A stretch of DNA of 31,824 bases, taken from the NCBI GenBank assembly GCA_937885015.1, contig CALAAS010000029.1:1-31824 (forward strand), written 5' to 3'. This document shows positions 1 through 7,108 of the stretch, one piece after another. The position numbers and the translations under genes are program-made. This stretch comes from an uncultured Clostridium sp. (GTDB taxonomy: Bacteria > Bacillota > Clostridia > Lachnospirales > Lachnospiraceae). Every line of letters starts with the position of its first letter. Position 1 is the first letter of the stretch. The notes under the pieces are model-generated. The model saw nothing but the letters and a program-made list of their open reading frames with translations. It did no database searches and was not told where the DNA came from.

Positions 1-2
1 CA

Positions 3-38
3 AAAAAGCCGCTGCGCAAATCTCTGCGCAGCGGCTTT
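3..38 (-). terminator. Intrinsic terminator of the BCCT operon
   Basis: A perfect 14-bp inverted repeat (arms 5-18 and 25-38, 6-nt loop) is followed on the minus strand by a run of six T. It lies about 20 bases past the stop of the BCCT transporter gene and closes the three-gene operon. Confidence 0.9.
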
Positions 39-59
39 CCCGCTATCAAATATATTTAC

Positions 60-1649
60 TTATTTCGCATCTCCGATTTCTCCGAAAATCTCATCCTTGG
101 CCCCTTCAATGGTCAAATCATATTTCTTATGGTTGGCAATCAGAATTCCCAGAGAAGCCGTTGCTCCTATCATAATCAAAGCCGCAAACATTCCGCCAAA
201 ATTAGCTATAATTTTTACGCCATTCACACCGATACTGGCAATCATAATATACCCAACTGCCATGGGAATCACTCCCCATACAAGTTTCAGCCAGTTTGGT
301 GCATCCGGATTATCCGGAGAAATTCCACGGGTAGAAATACCCGCCATGGCAATCATATTGGAATTGCAGGCTGTAACGGTGGAAAGGAAAATCAGGATAA
401 TAAACAGTGGAATAATAACAGCACTCAGAGGCATTGCCCCCAGCATGTCATAAGGCACATTCTCTACACCTTTGGCATAGGAAGCACACAGATCCACCGT
501 TCCGGATGTCTCCATCCACAGAGACGTTCCGCTTACCAGCATCATCCACACTGCGCTGATGGTGGCACACACACCAATGTACATGCCCAGCACATGCTTT
601 ACCTTCCGTCCATAGGCAATCCGTCCCATGAATGCGCCGGAAGTCGGAGCCCATGCCATCCAGCTGAACCAGTAAAAGGTCGTCCACCACTGGGGCCACT
701 GACTGTCAGCCGACTGTCCAGTAATCAGAATGCGCTCCAGAAACGTTCCTGCAAAGCCTCCAAGCGCTTCTGTTGACAGATTAAACAGGAAAGATGCATT
801 GGAAAATACCAGAAGGAAAATAAGGAATATTGCAAACCCGTATACGTTAATATTGGATACCTTTGTCATGGCCTTCTGAATGCCTGAAATTGCTGTAGCA
901 ATGGAAACAGCTCCCACTACAATTCCAACAATCAGCCACAGCTTCGGATCTGACGGAAGTCCTGTCAGTTTGGAAATGCCGCCGGATACATTCATAAACG
1001 CCTGTGCTACAGAGCCAGCCATACCAGCTCCAATGGAAAACAACGTAATCGCATCAATAATCTGCATAACCATCGGTTTATATGCCCGCCGTCCCAAAAG
1101 CGGCGCCATCTCACTGGTAATCGAAAATGGTTTTTTTGCATTGTAGTACATAAAAGCAAATACAACTGCCGGAACGGTATACATCGCATATGGAACAATC
1201 GTCCAGTGAAGAAACATCGTTTCCATGGAAAATTTCAATGCCTCCGGAGTTTTAGGCTCTATTCCATAAATTTCCGTAGGAGGCGCCATATAATGGGCAA
1301 TCGGCTCGCCAGGGCCCCAGAACAGCACGCCCGCTGCCATAGTGGTTGTCAACGCAATCGTAAACCAGGCAAAATTGGAAAGTTCTGGTTTTGCATTCTC
1401 TCCACCGATTCGTACATCACCAAATTTGGAAAACATTGCCACAACCGCCACAATGGTAATACACAATGCCAACATACTGGCCGCCCATCCAAAATTCTTG
1501 ATGATTGCATTGTTAATCGTATCCACCAGACCCAAAAAATGATCCTTACTTACGATACTCAGAATCACAAACAATGCCAGAATCAAAAACGGCGGAAAAA
1601 AAGTCATCGGCCGCATGGAAAGCTTTTCTTTGCTGCTTTTTTCTCCCAT
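60..1649 (-). CDS. BCCT-family transporter (betaine/carnitine/choline type)
   Basis: A 529-residue, highly hydrophobic protein of the usual BCCT length with about 12 predicted membrane helices. The family's tryptophan-rich helix is visible (WWTTFYWFSWMAWAPTSG, then GRIAYGRK, near residues 220-345). BCCT carriers move quaternary ammonium compounds, by sodium or proton symport or by substrate/product exchange. The helix that supplies the aromatic substrate box in BetP reads FLHWTIVPYAMY here, so one family tryptophan is replaced by tyrosine and the usual HWG is HWT. The substrate may therefore not be plain glycine betaine. The ATG follows the TAG stop of the upstream amidase gene directly, with GGGAGGG as ribosome binding site inside that gene's end, so the two are probably translationally coupled. 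Family assignment is firm; substrate unknown. Confidence 0.93.
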   Translation of the reverse strand: MGEKSSKEKLSMRPMTFFPPFLILALFVILSIVSKDHFLGLVDTINNAIIKNFGWAASMLALCITIVAVVAMFSKFGDVRIGGENAKPELSNFAWFTIALTTTMAAGVLFWGPGEPIAHYMAPPTEIYGIEPKTPEALKFSMETMFLHWTIVPYAMYTVPAVVFAFMYYNAKKPFSITSEMAPLLGRRAYKPMVMQIIDAITLFSIGAGMAGSVAQAFMNVSGGISKLTGLPSDPKLWLIVGIVVGAVSIATAISGIQKAMTKVSNINVYGFAIFLIFLLVFSNASFLFNLSTEALGGFAGTFLERILITGQSADSQWPQWWTTFYWFSWMAWAPTSGAFMGRIAYGRKVKHVLGMYIGVCATISAVWMMLVSGTSLWMETSGTVDLCASYAKGVENVPYDMLGAMPLSAVIIPLFIILIFLSTVTACNSNMIAMAGISTRGISPDNPDAPNWLKLVWGVIPMAVGYIMIASIGVNGVKIIANFGGMFAALIMIGATASLGILIANHKKYDLTIEGAKDEIFGEIGDAK

Positions 1650-2477
1650 CTATTTTCCCTCCCATTCTTTTAAAATATCTCTATAATCTTCCGGATGACG
1701 GTCAATCAGAACAGTATTAAAATCCCGCTCTTTTGCCACCCGACTCAAATCAATTTCCTGATATAGAATTCCTTCTTCCTCTATCCCCATTGTCCTAAGC
1801 ACGGTTCCCACCGGATCCACCACCTGTGTTTTACCGGCAAATATCTCATCTCCAGACAAACCGCACCGGTTTACTGCAGCCACATACGTCAGATTGTCCA
1901 ACGCCCTGCAGGCAAGGTTAATGTCCCACCATTCCTTGAAATAGTAACTGGCTCTCCAGGCAGACGGAACCAAAATCAGCTGTGCCCCCTTCAAAGCCAA
2001 TATTCTGGTTGTTTCCGGGAAACATACGTCATAGCAGATAACCGCTCCTATTTTCCCCAGTTTTGTATCCCAGACAGGATATTCCGTTCCCCGTTTAAAA
2101 TAAAGCCTCTCATCCCCCACCGGATGTGTCTTGGAATAAGTACCCACCAGTTTTCCTTCATCATCAATGAAAACCGCTGTATTCTCCACCTCCCCTTCCT
2201 CTGTCTGATACAGAATCGGAGCCATAAGGTGCACCTGAAGCTCTGCTGCCAAAGCCTTCATATGGCGTATCGTCGGACCATCCAGTGGCTCTGCCATTGT
2301 CTTCATATCCAGAATCTTTGTTCCCAGATAGCCGGCATTAAAAACCTCTGGCAGACAGATCAGCGCCGCCCCTTTTCCCGCTGCTTCGCGAATATAGGCC
2401 TCCGCCTTTTTTATATTCTCCTCTTTATTTCCATACACACAGTCCATCTGCACAAGTGCAATCGTATACTGTTCCAT
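1650..2477 (-). CDS. Carbon-nitrogen hydrolase (nitrilase superfamily amidase)
   Basis: A 275-residue protein with the nitrilase-superfamily triad: Glu44 in CLPEVF, Lys116 in YSKTHPV, and Cys148 in VICYDVCFPE. The family hydrolyses C-N bonds in amides, carbamoyl compounds or nitriles; the CYD..FPE signature is more typical of amidases or omega-amidases than of true nitrilases. The ATG at 2477 is chosen because GGGGAGG sits just upstream and the protein then begins EQYTIALVQMD, the usual first beta strand. An upstream in-frame start would add 32 residues unlike the family. It lies between the alpha/beta-hydrolase gene and the BCCT gene in one operon, so it probably acts on the imported compound or its breakdown product. 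Substrate not predictable. Confidence 0.9.
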   Translation of the reverse strand: MEQYTIALVQMDCVYGNKEENIKKAEAYIREAAGKGAALICLPEVFNAGYLGTKILDMKTMAEPLDGPTIRHMKALAAELQVHLMAPILYQTEEGEVENTAVFIDDEGKLVGTYSKTHPVGDERLYFKRGTEYPVWDTKLGKIGAVICYDVCFPETTRILALKGAQLILVPSAWRASYYFKEWWDINLACRALDNLTYVAAVNRCGLSGDEIFAGKTQVVDPVGTVLRTMGIEEEGILYQEIDLSRVAKERDFNTVLIDRHPEDYRDILKEWEGK

Positions 2478-2528
2478 ATCTACAACCTCCCCAAATAACC
2501 TCCCACCCTTTTGTATAACCTTCTTAGC

Positions 2529-2568
2529 AAAATGGATGCTTAGAAAGTTTCCTCCAAGCACCCATTTT
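2529..2568 (-). promoter_or_regulatory. Inverted repeat ahead of the amidase gene
   Basis: Arms 2529-2541 and 2556-2568 form a 13-bp stem with one G-T wobble and a 14-nt loop. On the minus strand it ends in only four T, so at best it is a weak or partial terminator. It sits in the 126-bp gap between the alpha/beta-hydrolase gene and the amidase gene and could set relative expression or protect mRNA ends. Confidence 0.55.
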
Positions 2569-2603
2569 ATCATACATTTTACTTCAAACCCTAAAAGTAT
2601 TTT

Positions 2604-3542
2604 TTAAATATGTGCTGCAAAAAACTCATTCATTGCATCGCAAAGGCCAACCAGCTTCGGATCATCGTCAAACATCCACTCATTATGTTTGCCTTCTACA
2701 AAGTACAGCGCCTTCGGCTCATTGGCCAGTCTGTACGCGTCATCTGCTTCCTCTCTGTCGTGAAGCTCATTGTATTTTCCATGCCCCACAAATACGGCAC
2801 AGTCCGGAGCCAGCTTCGGCAGAATATCCTGAACGTTAAAGCGGACGAAGGACTCTGCAATTACGCTGGACATGGGAGTCGGGAACGGTTCTTTGTAATC
2901 GCCTTCAATGGAATCCTCCAGGCCTCCGTTTAAATTCTTTAATGTCTTTTCCACATAGAAGTCACCGGACTCATCGATGTTCGGATAAAACTCGTAGGGA
3001 TGACGAAGAACCGGATCGCCGGTGCTGACTCTCTTCCACTTGTCCTCTTCCAGAGTGCGCAGCATCTTGTTGTATTTGTCATTGCCCATGCCCATTCTCA
3101 TCCAGCGGCGTCCATCCGTAAAGGAGTTAAGCGTTGCAACCGCCTTTACTGTCTTATCTCTTGATGCAGCAGTTACACATACGGCGCCGCCTACCCCCCA
3201 TCCAATCAGTGCAATGCGACCTGGATCTACTTCCGGCTGATGTTTGAAAAATGTTACTGCATTGTTTACATCATCTACTTCCATCTCCAGGGTCGTGTAT
3301 TTATCCATTCCGCTGATTCCGCCGGATGGCTTAAATCCACGATAATCAAATCCCATGCACACATAGCCATATTTTGTCATCTGGCGGGCAAACATGGCAG
3401 GGTATACCTTGTTAAGGCCTGTCCAACCGGAATTTGCAATAATACCTGGACGTTTTTCTCCCTCTTTGTAATCATCCGGCAGATAAATATTGCCGATCAT
3501 TTTTGTTCCTTCACTGTAGAAGACTACCTCTCTCGTTTTCAT
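2604..3542 (-). CDS. Alpha/beta-hydrolase-fold protein with an atypical nucleophile elbow
   Basis: A 312-residue protein resembling the dienelactone-hydrolase / S15-peptidase-like alpha/beta hydrolases: strand RPGIIANSGW (31-40), YGYVCMGFDYRGFKPSGG (58-75), the nucleophile-elbow region ALIGWGVGGA (111-120), and a late GKHNEW that could supply the catalytic histidine (His286). The elbow is normally G-x-S-x-G; here position 116 is glycine, encoded by GGG, so the usual serine, cysteine or aspartate nucleophile is missing. Either the protein is not a standard serine hydrolase or another residue serves. The ATG at 3542 has AAGAGGAAG upstream. It is the first gene of the operon with the amidase and BCCT transporter, under the promoter at 3605-3633. 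Fold assignment is good; activity uncertain. Confidence 0.8.
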   Translation of the reverse strand: MKTREVVFYSEGTKMIGNIYLPDDYKEGEKRPGIIANSGWTGLNKVYPAMFARQMTKYGYVCMGFDYRGFKPSGGISGMDKYTTLEMEVDDVNNAVTFFKHQPEVDPGRIALIGWGVGGAVCVTAASRDKTVKAVATLNSFTDGRRWMRMGMGNDKYNKMLRTLEEDKWKRVSTGDPVLRHPYEFYPNIDESGDFYVEKTLKNLNGGLEDSIEGDYKEPFPTPMSSVIAESFVRFNVQDILPKLAPDCAVFVGHGKYNELHDREEADDAYRLANEPKALYFVEGKHNEWMFDDDPKLVGLCDAMNEFFAAHI

Positions 3543-3604
3543 AATCTCTTCCTCTTTTCTTTTTTATTCTCCTTATTTTCTTGGTACTTCTTACCGATGA
3601 GCAT

Positions 3605-3633
3605 ATTATATTCCTCAAAAAGGAATGTTTTAA
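3605..3633 (-). promoter_or_regulatory. Promoter of the hydrolase-amidase-BCCT operon with palindrome in its spacer
   Basis: On the minus strand a perfect TATAAT -10 (3605-3610) lies 17 bp from a TTAAAA -35 (3628-3633). A palindrome, ATTCCT-N5-AGGAAT (3610-3626), fills the spacer, a position suited to a repressor or a MerR-like activator. The predicted start is about 55 bases ahead of the ATG at 3542. Confidence 0.55.
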
Positions 3634-3806
3634 CCTTTTTCGCTTAATAAATTCTTTTTTATTCCTTTTCAACAGTTTTGGCATTCCTTTTTTGTGCAGT
3701 TTTTTCCAATTTGGGATGTTTACTTTCTTCTTTTAAGCTGATATACTCTTGTTGATAATGTAAATAGAATATTTATTCCTTTTTCTAATTCATTGTGTTC
3801 CTTTTT
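3610..3806. promoter_or_regulatory. Array of ATTCCT(TTTT) boxes in the divergent regulatory region
   Basis: The region between the divergent operons has no gene for about 375 bases but holds repeated boxes: a palindromic pair at 3610-3615 and 3621-3626, ATTCCTTTT at 3661 and 3683, ATTCCTTTTT at 3775, and GTTCCTTTTT at 3797. Two consecutive pairs are spaced exactly 22 bp, two helical turns. A further copy is at 4806. The region is T-rich, which makes chance copies likelier. Binding by the adjacent RpiR protein is inference. Confidence 0.45.
3719..3747 (+). promoter_or_regulatory. Candidate promoter of the rpiR-type gene
   Basis: TTTACT (3719-3724) and TATACT (3742-3747) are separated by 17 bp. 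Two of the ATTCCT-type boxes (3775 and 3797) would lie in the 5' untranslated region, which would be about 165 bases long. Confidence 0.4.
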
Positions 3807-3920
3807 TTGTTTCTTCTATGCTCTGATCCCATTTTTCAAAACCAGAGCTTTCGTTGACTAATAAAAGGAGAAATGATAAGGTATAGTCAGAATAACACTA
3901 TGAAAAGAAGAGGGTTTGAT

Positions 3921-4790
3921 ATGGAAAAGAACATTATTGAAAAAATCGTCCAGATCAAAGATGTACTGCCAAAAAAACAGAGACTTCTGTGTAACTATCT
4001 GGCCATTCATTATGTAGAAGCCGGGATAATGACAGTGGCAGAGCTGGCCGCTCAATCCGGAGTCGGTACCACAACCGTAATGCGGCTGATGAAAACCCTT
4101 GGATACGAAAATTATTCCGATTTCAAGCGGGATCTGCTGAATCTGTCTCTTATGAGAAATGCCTCATCCTACCACGGCGTCAAGCAGGGCTTTAAATCTG
4201 CCACACAGGGAGCCGATTCCAATATTTTGAGCAGCCTCTGGACGGAGACAACTCATACGATCGAAAATATCATCACGCCAAAAAACATCCAACAAATCGG
4301 AAAAGCCGTAGAGCTGATGCTGAGCGCCTCCTGCATCTATTTTCTGGGACTGCGCTCTTCCCGGGCAGCCGCTTACTACCTGGAATCCACCATCAGCCGC
4401 TTTTATCCCAAAACAAAGCAGCTGAGCAGCGAACCGGATTTTCTGTTTGACCGGGCACTCCGTATGGAGGCTGACAATGTTCTTCTGATATTTTCTGTCT
4501 GGCCCTGCACAAAAACAACCATCGACATCGCAGACCTGGTGCATCAGCGTGGTATTCCGGTTATACTGATTACCAATACCATGCTAAACCCCATCGCCCG
4601 CTATGCTCAGGTAGTCATTGACACCAATTCCGTCAGCAGCGGCTGCGGAAGCCTCCCCATTTTTTTCATTGCAGAAGCGCTGATTGCAGAAATGGGGCGG
4701 CAAACAGAGCCAGACTCCACAGAGACACTGGAAACACTGGAACATCAGCTGGAACCACTCGGAGTCTTTATCCGGGAACGTTCCCTGTAG
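3921..4790 (+). CDS. RpiR/MurR-family transcriptional regulator (HTH + SIS domain)
   Basis: A 289-residue protein, normal length for RpiR. An N-terminal helix-turn-helix (TVAELAAQSGVGTTTVMRLM, 38-57) is followed by a SIS domain (about 125-255) with FLGLRSSRA (141-149) and SVWPCTKTTIDIAD (192-205). RpiR proteins usually sense phosphosugars through an S-x-S-G-x-T loop; here the loop reads SVWPCTKTT, so the effector may not be a sugar phosphate, which fits a cluster with a quaternary-amine transporter. The ATG at 3921 has AGAGGG at good spacing; earlier in-frame ATGs (3873, 3900) have poor spacing or no site. It diverges from the hydrolase operon and precedes the DUF6282 gene, so it is the likely regulator of both. 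Confidence 0.88.
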   Translation: MEKNIIEKIVQIKDVLPKKQRLLCNYLAIHYVEAGIMTVAELAAQSGVGTTTVMRLMKTLGYENYSDFKRDLLNLSLMRNASSYHGVKQGFKSATQGADSNILSSLWTETTHTIENIITPKNIQQIGKAVELMLSASCIYFLGLRSSRAAAYYLESTISRFYPKTKQLSSEPDFLFDRALRMEADNVLLIFSVWPCTKTTIDIADLVHQRGIPVILITNTMLNPIARYAQVVIDTNSVSSGCGSLPIFFIAEALIAEMGRQTEPDSTETLETLEHQLEPLGVFIRERSL

Positions 4791-4805
4791 CCTTTGCCTG
4801 CTTGG

Positions 4806-4892
4806 ATTCCTTTTTGAAAGATATTTGCGATCGCAAACCTGGAAGCCGCCATTTTAACCGGCTTCTTCCCATCTTTCAAAGAGGAATTTTTT
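4806..4892 (+). promoter_or_regulatory. Three-helix element sequestering the DUF6282 ribosome binding site
   Basis: A 17-bp closing helix (4806-4822 with 4871-4887, one T-G wobble) encloses two further hairpins: TTTGC/GCAAA (4824-4837, loop GATC) and GAAGCCG/CGGCTTC (4842-4865, 10-nt loop), giving a three-way junction. The 3' strand of the closing helix contains the only ribosome binding site (GAGG, 4881-4884) of the gene starting at 4893, and a run of six T (4887-4892) follows and abuts the ATG. It can act as an intrinsic terminator/attenuator, as a translational switch, or both. It matches no riboswitch class I recognise. Confidence 0.7.
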
Positions 4893-5753
4893 ATGTGGAA
4901 TGAACTGGCAAAAGAACTGTTAATCGGCGCCTACGACCTGCACACACATACAACTCCATCGGCTTTTCCCAGGGCCCTCAACGACCTGGAACTCATAAGG
5001 GAAGCCGAAGCCGCAGGAATGGCTGGTGTCATGATCAAGGCTCATTATGGCTCTACCTCAACCCGTGCCGCCCTAATCAATGAAATCAGCGGCTGCAAAG
5101 CAAGAGCATATGGGGGACTCGTCCTCAACTGGCCCACCGGCGGCCTGAACCCTTACGCCGTAGAAAACACACTGAAAACCGGTGGAATTATCATCTGGAT
5201 GCCAACCAGAGATTCAGAAAACTGCCTGACTTACGGAGATATGCCAGGAGATTTTTTTCGCCGCCCCGGCATTACCGTAACAGGCGAAAACGGACGTCTT
5301 CTTCCTCAAGTCTATGAAATTTTTGAAATCGTGAAAAAATACGATGCCTGGCTCGCCACCGGCCACTTGAGTGCAGAGGAATCCATCCTTCTTTGTCAGG
5401 AGGGACGGAAAGAACGGGTAAATATGATTTTAACGCATCCGGAATGGGATCGCACAAAGGTTCCCGGAAACATTCAGGCCGATCTGGCCAGACTTGGGGT
5501 TTTGATTGAAAAAAACTGGCTGAATCTGGCCGAGCAATCGGTTTCCCCGCAGGAAATGGCAAAGCACATCCGCCAGGCGGGACCCGCCCATGTCTACCTG
5601 GCCACAGATCGCGGCCAGGCCGGGGCAGAACATCCCGTCCAGGGACTGCAGGCCTTTATCGAAACGCTTTTACAGCTAGATTTTACAAAACAAGAAATAG
5701 AAATGATGGTTAAATCCGTACCAGAACGAATCGTCTCTTCTGTCAGAAGCTAA
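4893..5753 (+). CDS. DUF6282 family protein (putative metal-dependent hydrolase)
   Basis: A 286-residue protein with an N-terminal DLHTHTTPS (residues 15-23), the H-x-H metal site of amidohydrolase/PHP-like TIM barrels, plus later candidate ligands in KAHYGS, ATGHLSAEE, ILTHPEW and ATDRGQ. The overall pattern matches the uncharacterised DUF6282 group. No signal peptide or membrane helix is seen, so it should be cytoplasmic. It follows the RpiR-type gene on the same strand, 102 bp downstream, across the folded element at 4806-4892 that covers its ribosome binding site. Its TAA overlaps the TAG of the convergent rarA gene by three bases. By context it should process a metabolite of the hydrolase/amidase/BCCT operon; the reaction is unknown. 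Confidence 0.8.
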   Translation: MWNELAKELLIGAYDLHTHTTPSAFPRALNDLELIREAEAAGMAGVMIKAHYGSTSTRAALINEISGCKARAYGGLVLNWPTGGLNPYAVENTLKTGGIIIWMPTRDSENCLTYGDMPGDFFRRPGITVTGENGRLLPQVYEIFEIVKKYDAWLATGHLSAEESILLCQEGRKERVNMILTHPEWDRTKVPGNIQADLARLGVLIEKNWLNLAEQSVSPQEMAKHIRQAGPAHVYLATDRGQAGAEHPVQGLQAFIETLLQLDFTKQEIEMMVKSVPERIVSSVRS

Positions 5754-7078
5754 CAGTCTGTTTCCCGGTGCAGAAAATCCAGCCACTGGCCAATCTGCTT
5801 CTCATATCCATTGTCCGACGGGCGATAAAAGGAACTTCCCTCCAGTCCGTCGGGCAGATACTGCTGCTTCACATAGTGATTTGGATAGTCATGGGCATAC
5901 TGATAACCCTGGCCGTGTCCCAACTTGGCTGCTCCGCCGTAATGACGATCCTGCAGATGCACCGGCACGCTAAAAATCCCCTTTTCACGAACCGCCTGCT
6001 CCGCCTCCATGATGGCCTGGCAGGCGGAATTGCTTTTGGGCGCGCTGGCAACATAGGTGACCGCCTGAGACAGGATAATCTTCGCCTCCGGAAGTCCCAC
6101 CCGCTCTGCCGCCAGCGATGCGTTCACTGCAACCCCCAGAGCCTGTGGATCTGCATTTCCCACATCTTCCGCCGCACAGATCATAATCCGTCTGGCAATA
6201 AATTTAATATCCTCACCGGCATACAGCATTCGCGCCAGGTAGTAGACCGCCGCATCTGGATCTGATCCCCGCATACTCTTTATAAATGCGGAAATTGTAT
6301 CGTAATGATTGTCGCCGCCCTTGTCATATCTGGCAGCCCGCTTCTGAATACATTCCTGCGCCACATCCAGCGTAATATGGATCTTTCCGTCGTCAGCCCG
6401 TTCTGTAGTCAGAATTCCAAGCTCAATGGCGTTTAACGCCGCCCTGGCATCCCCGCCAGCCATATCTGCCAGAAAATCCAGCGCTTCTTCTGTGATCTCG
6501 GCCCGATAGCTTCCCATTCCCTTTTCCCAGTCTGTCACCGCCCGATTCAGCAGTTCTCTGATATCCTCCATTTCCAGCGGTTTCAGTTCAAAAATGCGGG
6601 ATCTGGAAATCAACGCGCCATTTACCTCAAAATACGGGTTTTCCGTGGTTGCCCCGATGAGCAGAATCGTTCCGTCCTCCACAAAGGGCAGCAGATAATC
6701 CTGCTGGCTCTTATTAAAGCGATGGATCTCGTCGATGAACAGGATGGTTCGCTTTCCGTACATTCCCAGCGCATCCTTCGCCTCCTGTACCACCTGCTCC
6801 ATATCTTTTTTGCCCGCCACCGTGGCATTCAGCTGTTCAAAACGGGCGCTGGTGGTATTGGCGATCACTCTGGCCAGCGTCGTCTTCCCCGTTCCCGGAG
6901 GTCCGTAAAAAATCAGAGAACCCAGCTTGTCCGCCTGTATGGCCCGGTATAGAAGCTTATCTTTTCCAATAATGTGTTTCTGCCCCACCACCTCATCCAG
7001 TGTGGTGGGACGCAGCCGCGACGCCAGAGGCGCCTCTTTTTCCATGGTATTACTTCGCATATAATCAAACAAATCCAT
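5750..7078 (-). CDS. rarA: Replication-associated recombination protein RarA (MgsA) AAA+ ATPase
   Basis: A 442-residue clamp-loader-like AAA+ protein that acts at stalled replication forks. Visible: the N-terminal MDLFDYMR.. PLASRLRPTTLDEVVGQ that is typical of RarA, Walker A GPPGTGKTT (59-67), Walker B LFIDEIHRF (113-121), sensor 1 GATTENPYFEV (142-152), arginine finger LISRSRIFEL (156-165), and the C-terminal tetramerisation region with LPDGLEGSSFYRP. The ATG at 7078 is preferred over a TTG five codons upstream because GAGG sits 9 bases ahead and the protein then starts as the family does. It overlaps the convergent DUF6282 gene at the stop codons. Upstream lies the polysaccharide deacetylase gene, 15-30 bp away, probably co-transcribed. 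Confidence 0.95.
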   Translation of the reverse strand: MDLFDYMRSNTMEKEAPLASRLRPTTLDEVVGQKHIIGKDKLLYRAIQADKLGSLIFYGPPGTGKTTLARVIANTTSARFEQLNATVAGKKDMEQVVQEAKDALGMYGKRTILFIDEIHRFNKSQQDYLLPFVEDGTILLIGATTENPYFEVNGALISRSRIFELKPLEMEDIRELLNRAVTDWEKGMGSYRAEITEEALDFLADMAGGDARAALNAIELGILTTERADDGKIHITLDVAQECIQKRAARYDKGGDNHYDTISAFIKSMRGSDPDAAVYYLARMLYAGEDIKFIARRIMICAAEDVGNADPQALGVAVNASLAAERVGLPEAKIILSQAVTYVASAPKSNSACQAIMEAEQAVREKGIFSVPVHLQDRHYGGAAKLGHGQGYQYAHDYPNHYVKQQYLPDGLEGSSFYRPSDNGYEKQIGQWLDFLHRETDC

Positions 7079-7108
7079 ATTCACGTACCTCAAATCTCCC
7101 GATCGTCT

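Noticed and set aside
129..776. A 215-codon open frame on the plus strand
   Set aside because: It is a shadow of the BCCT transporter gene, with no recognisable domain, low-complexity His/Asn-rich composition and no ribosome binding site.
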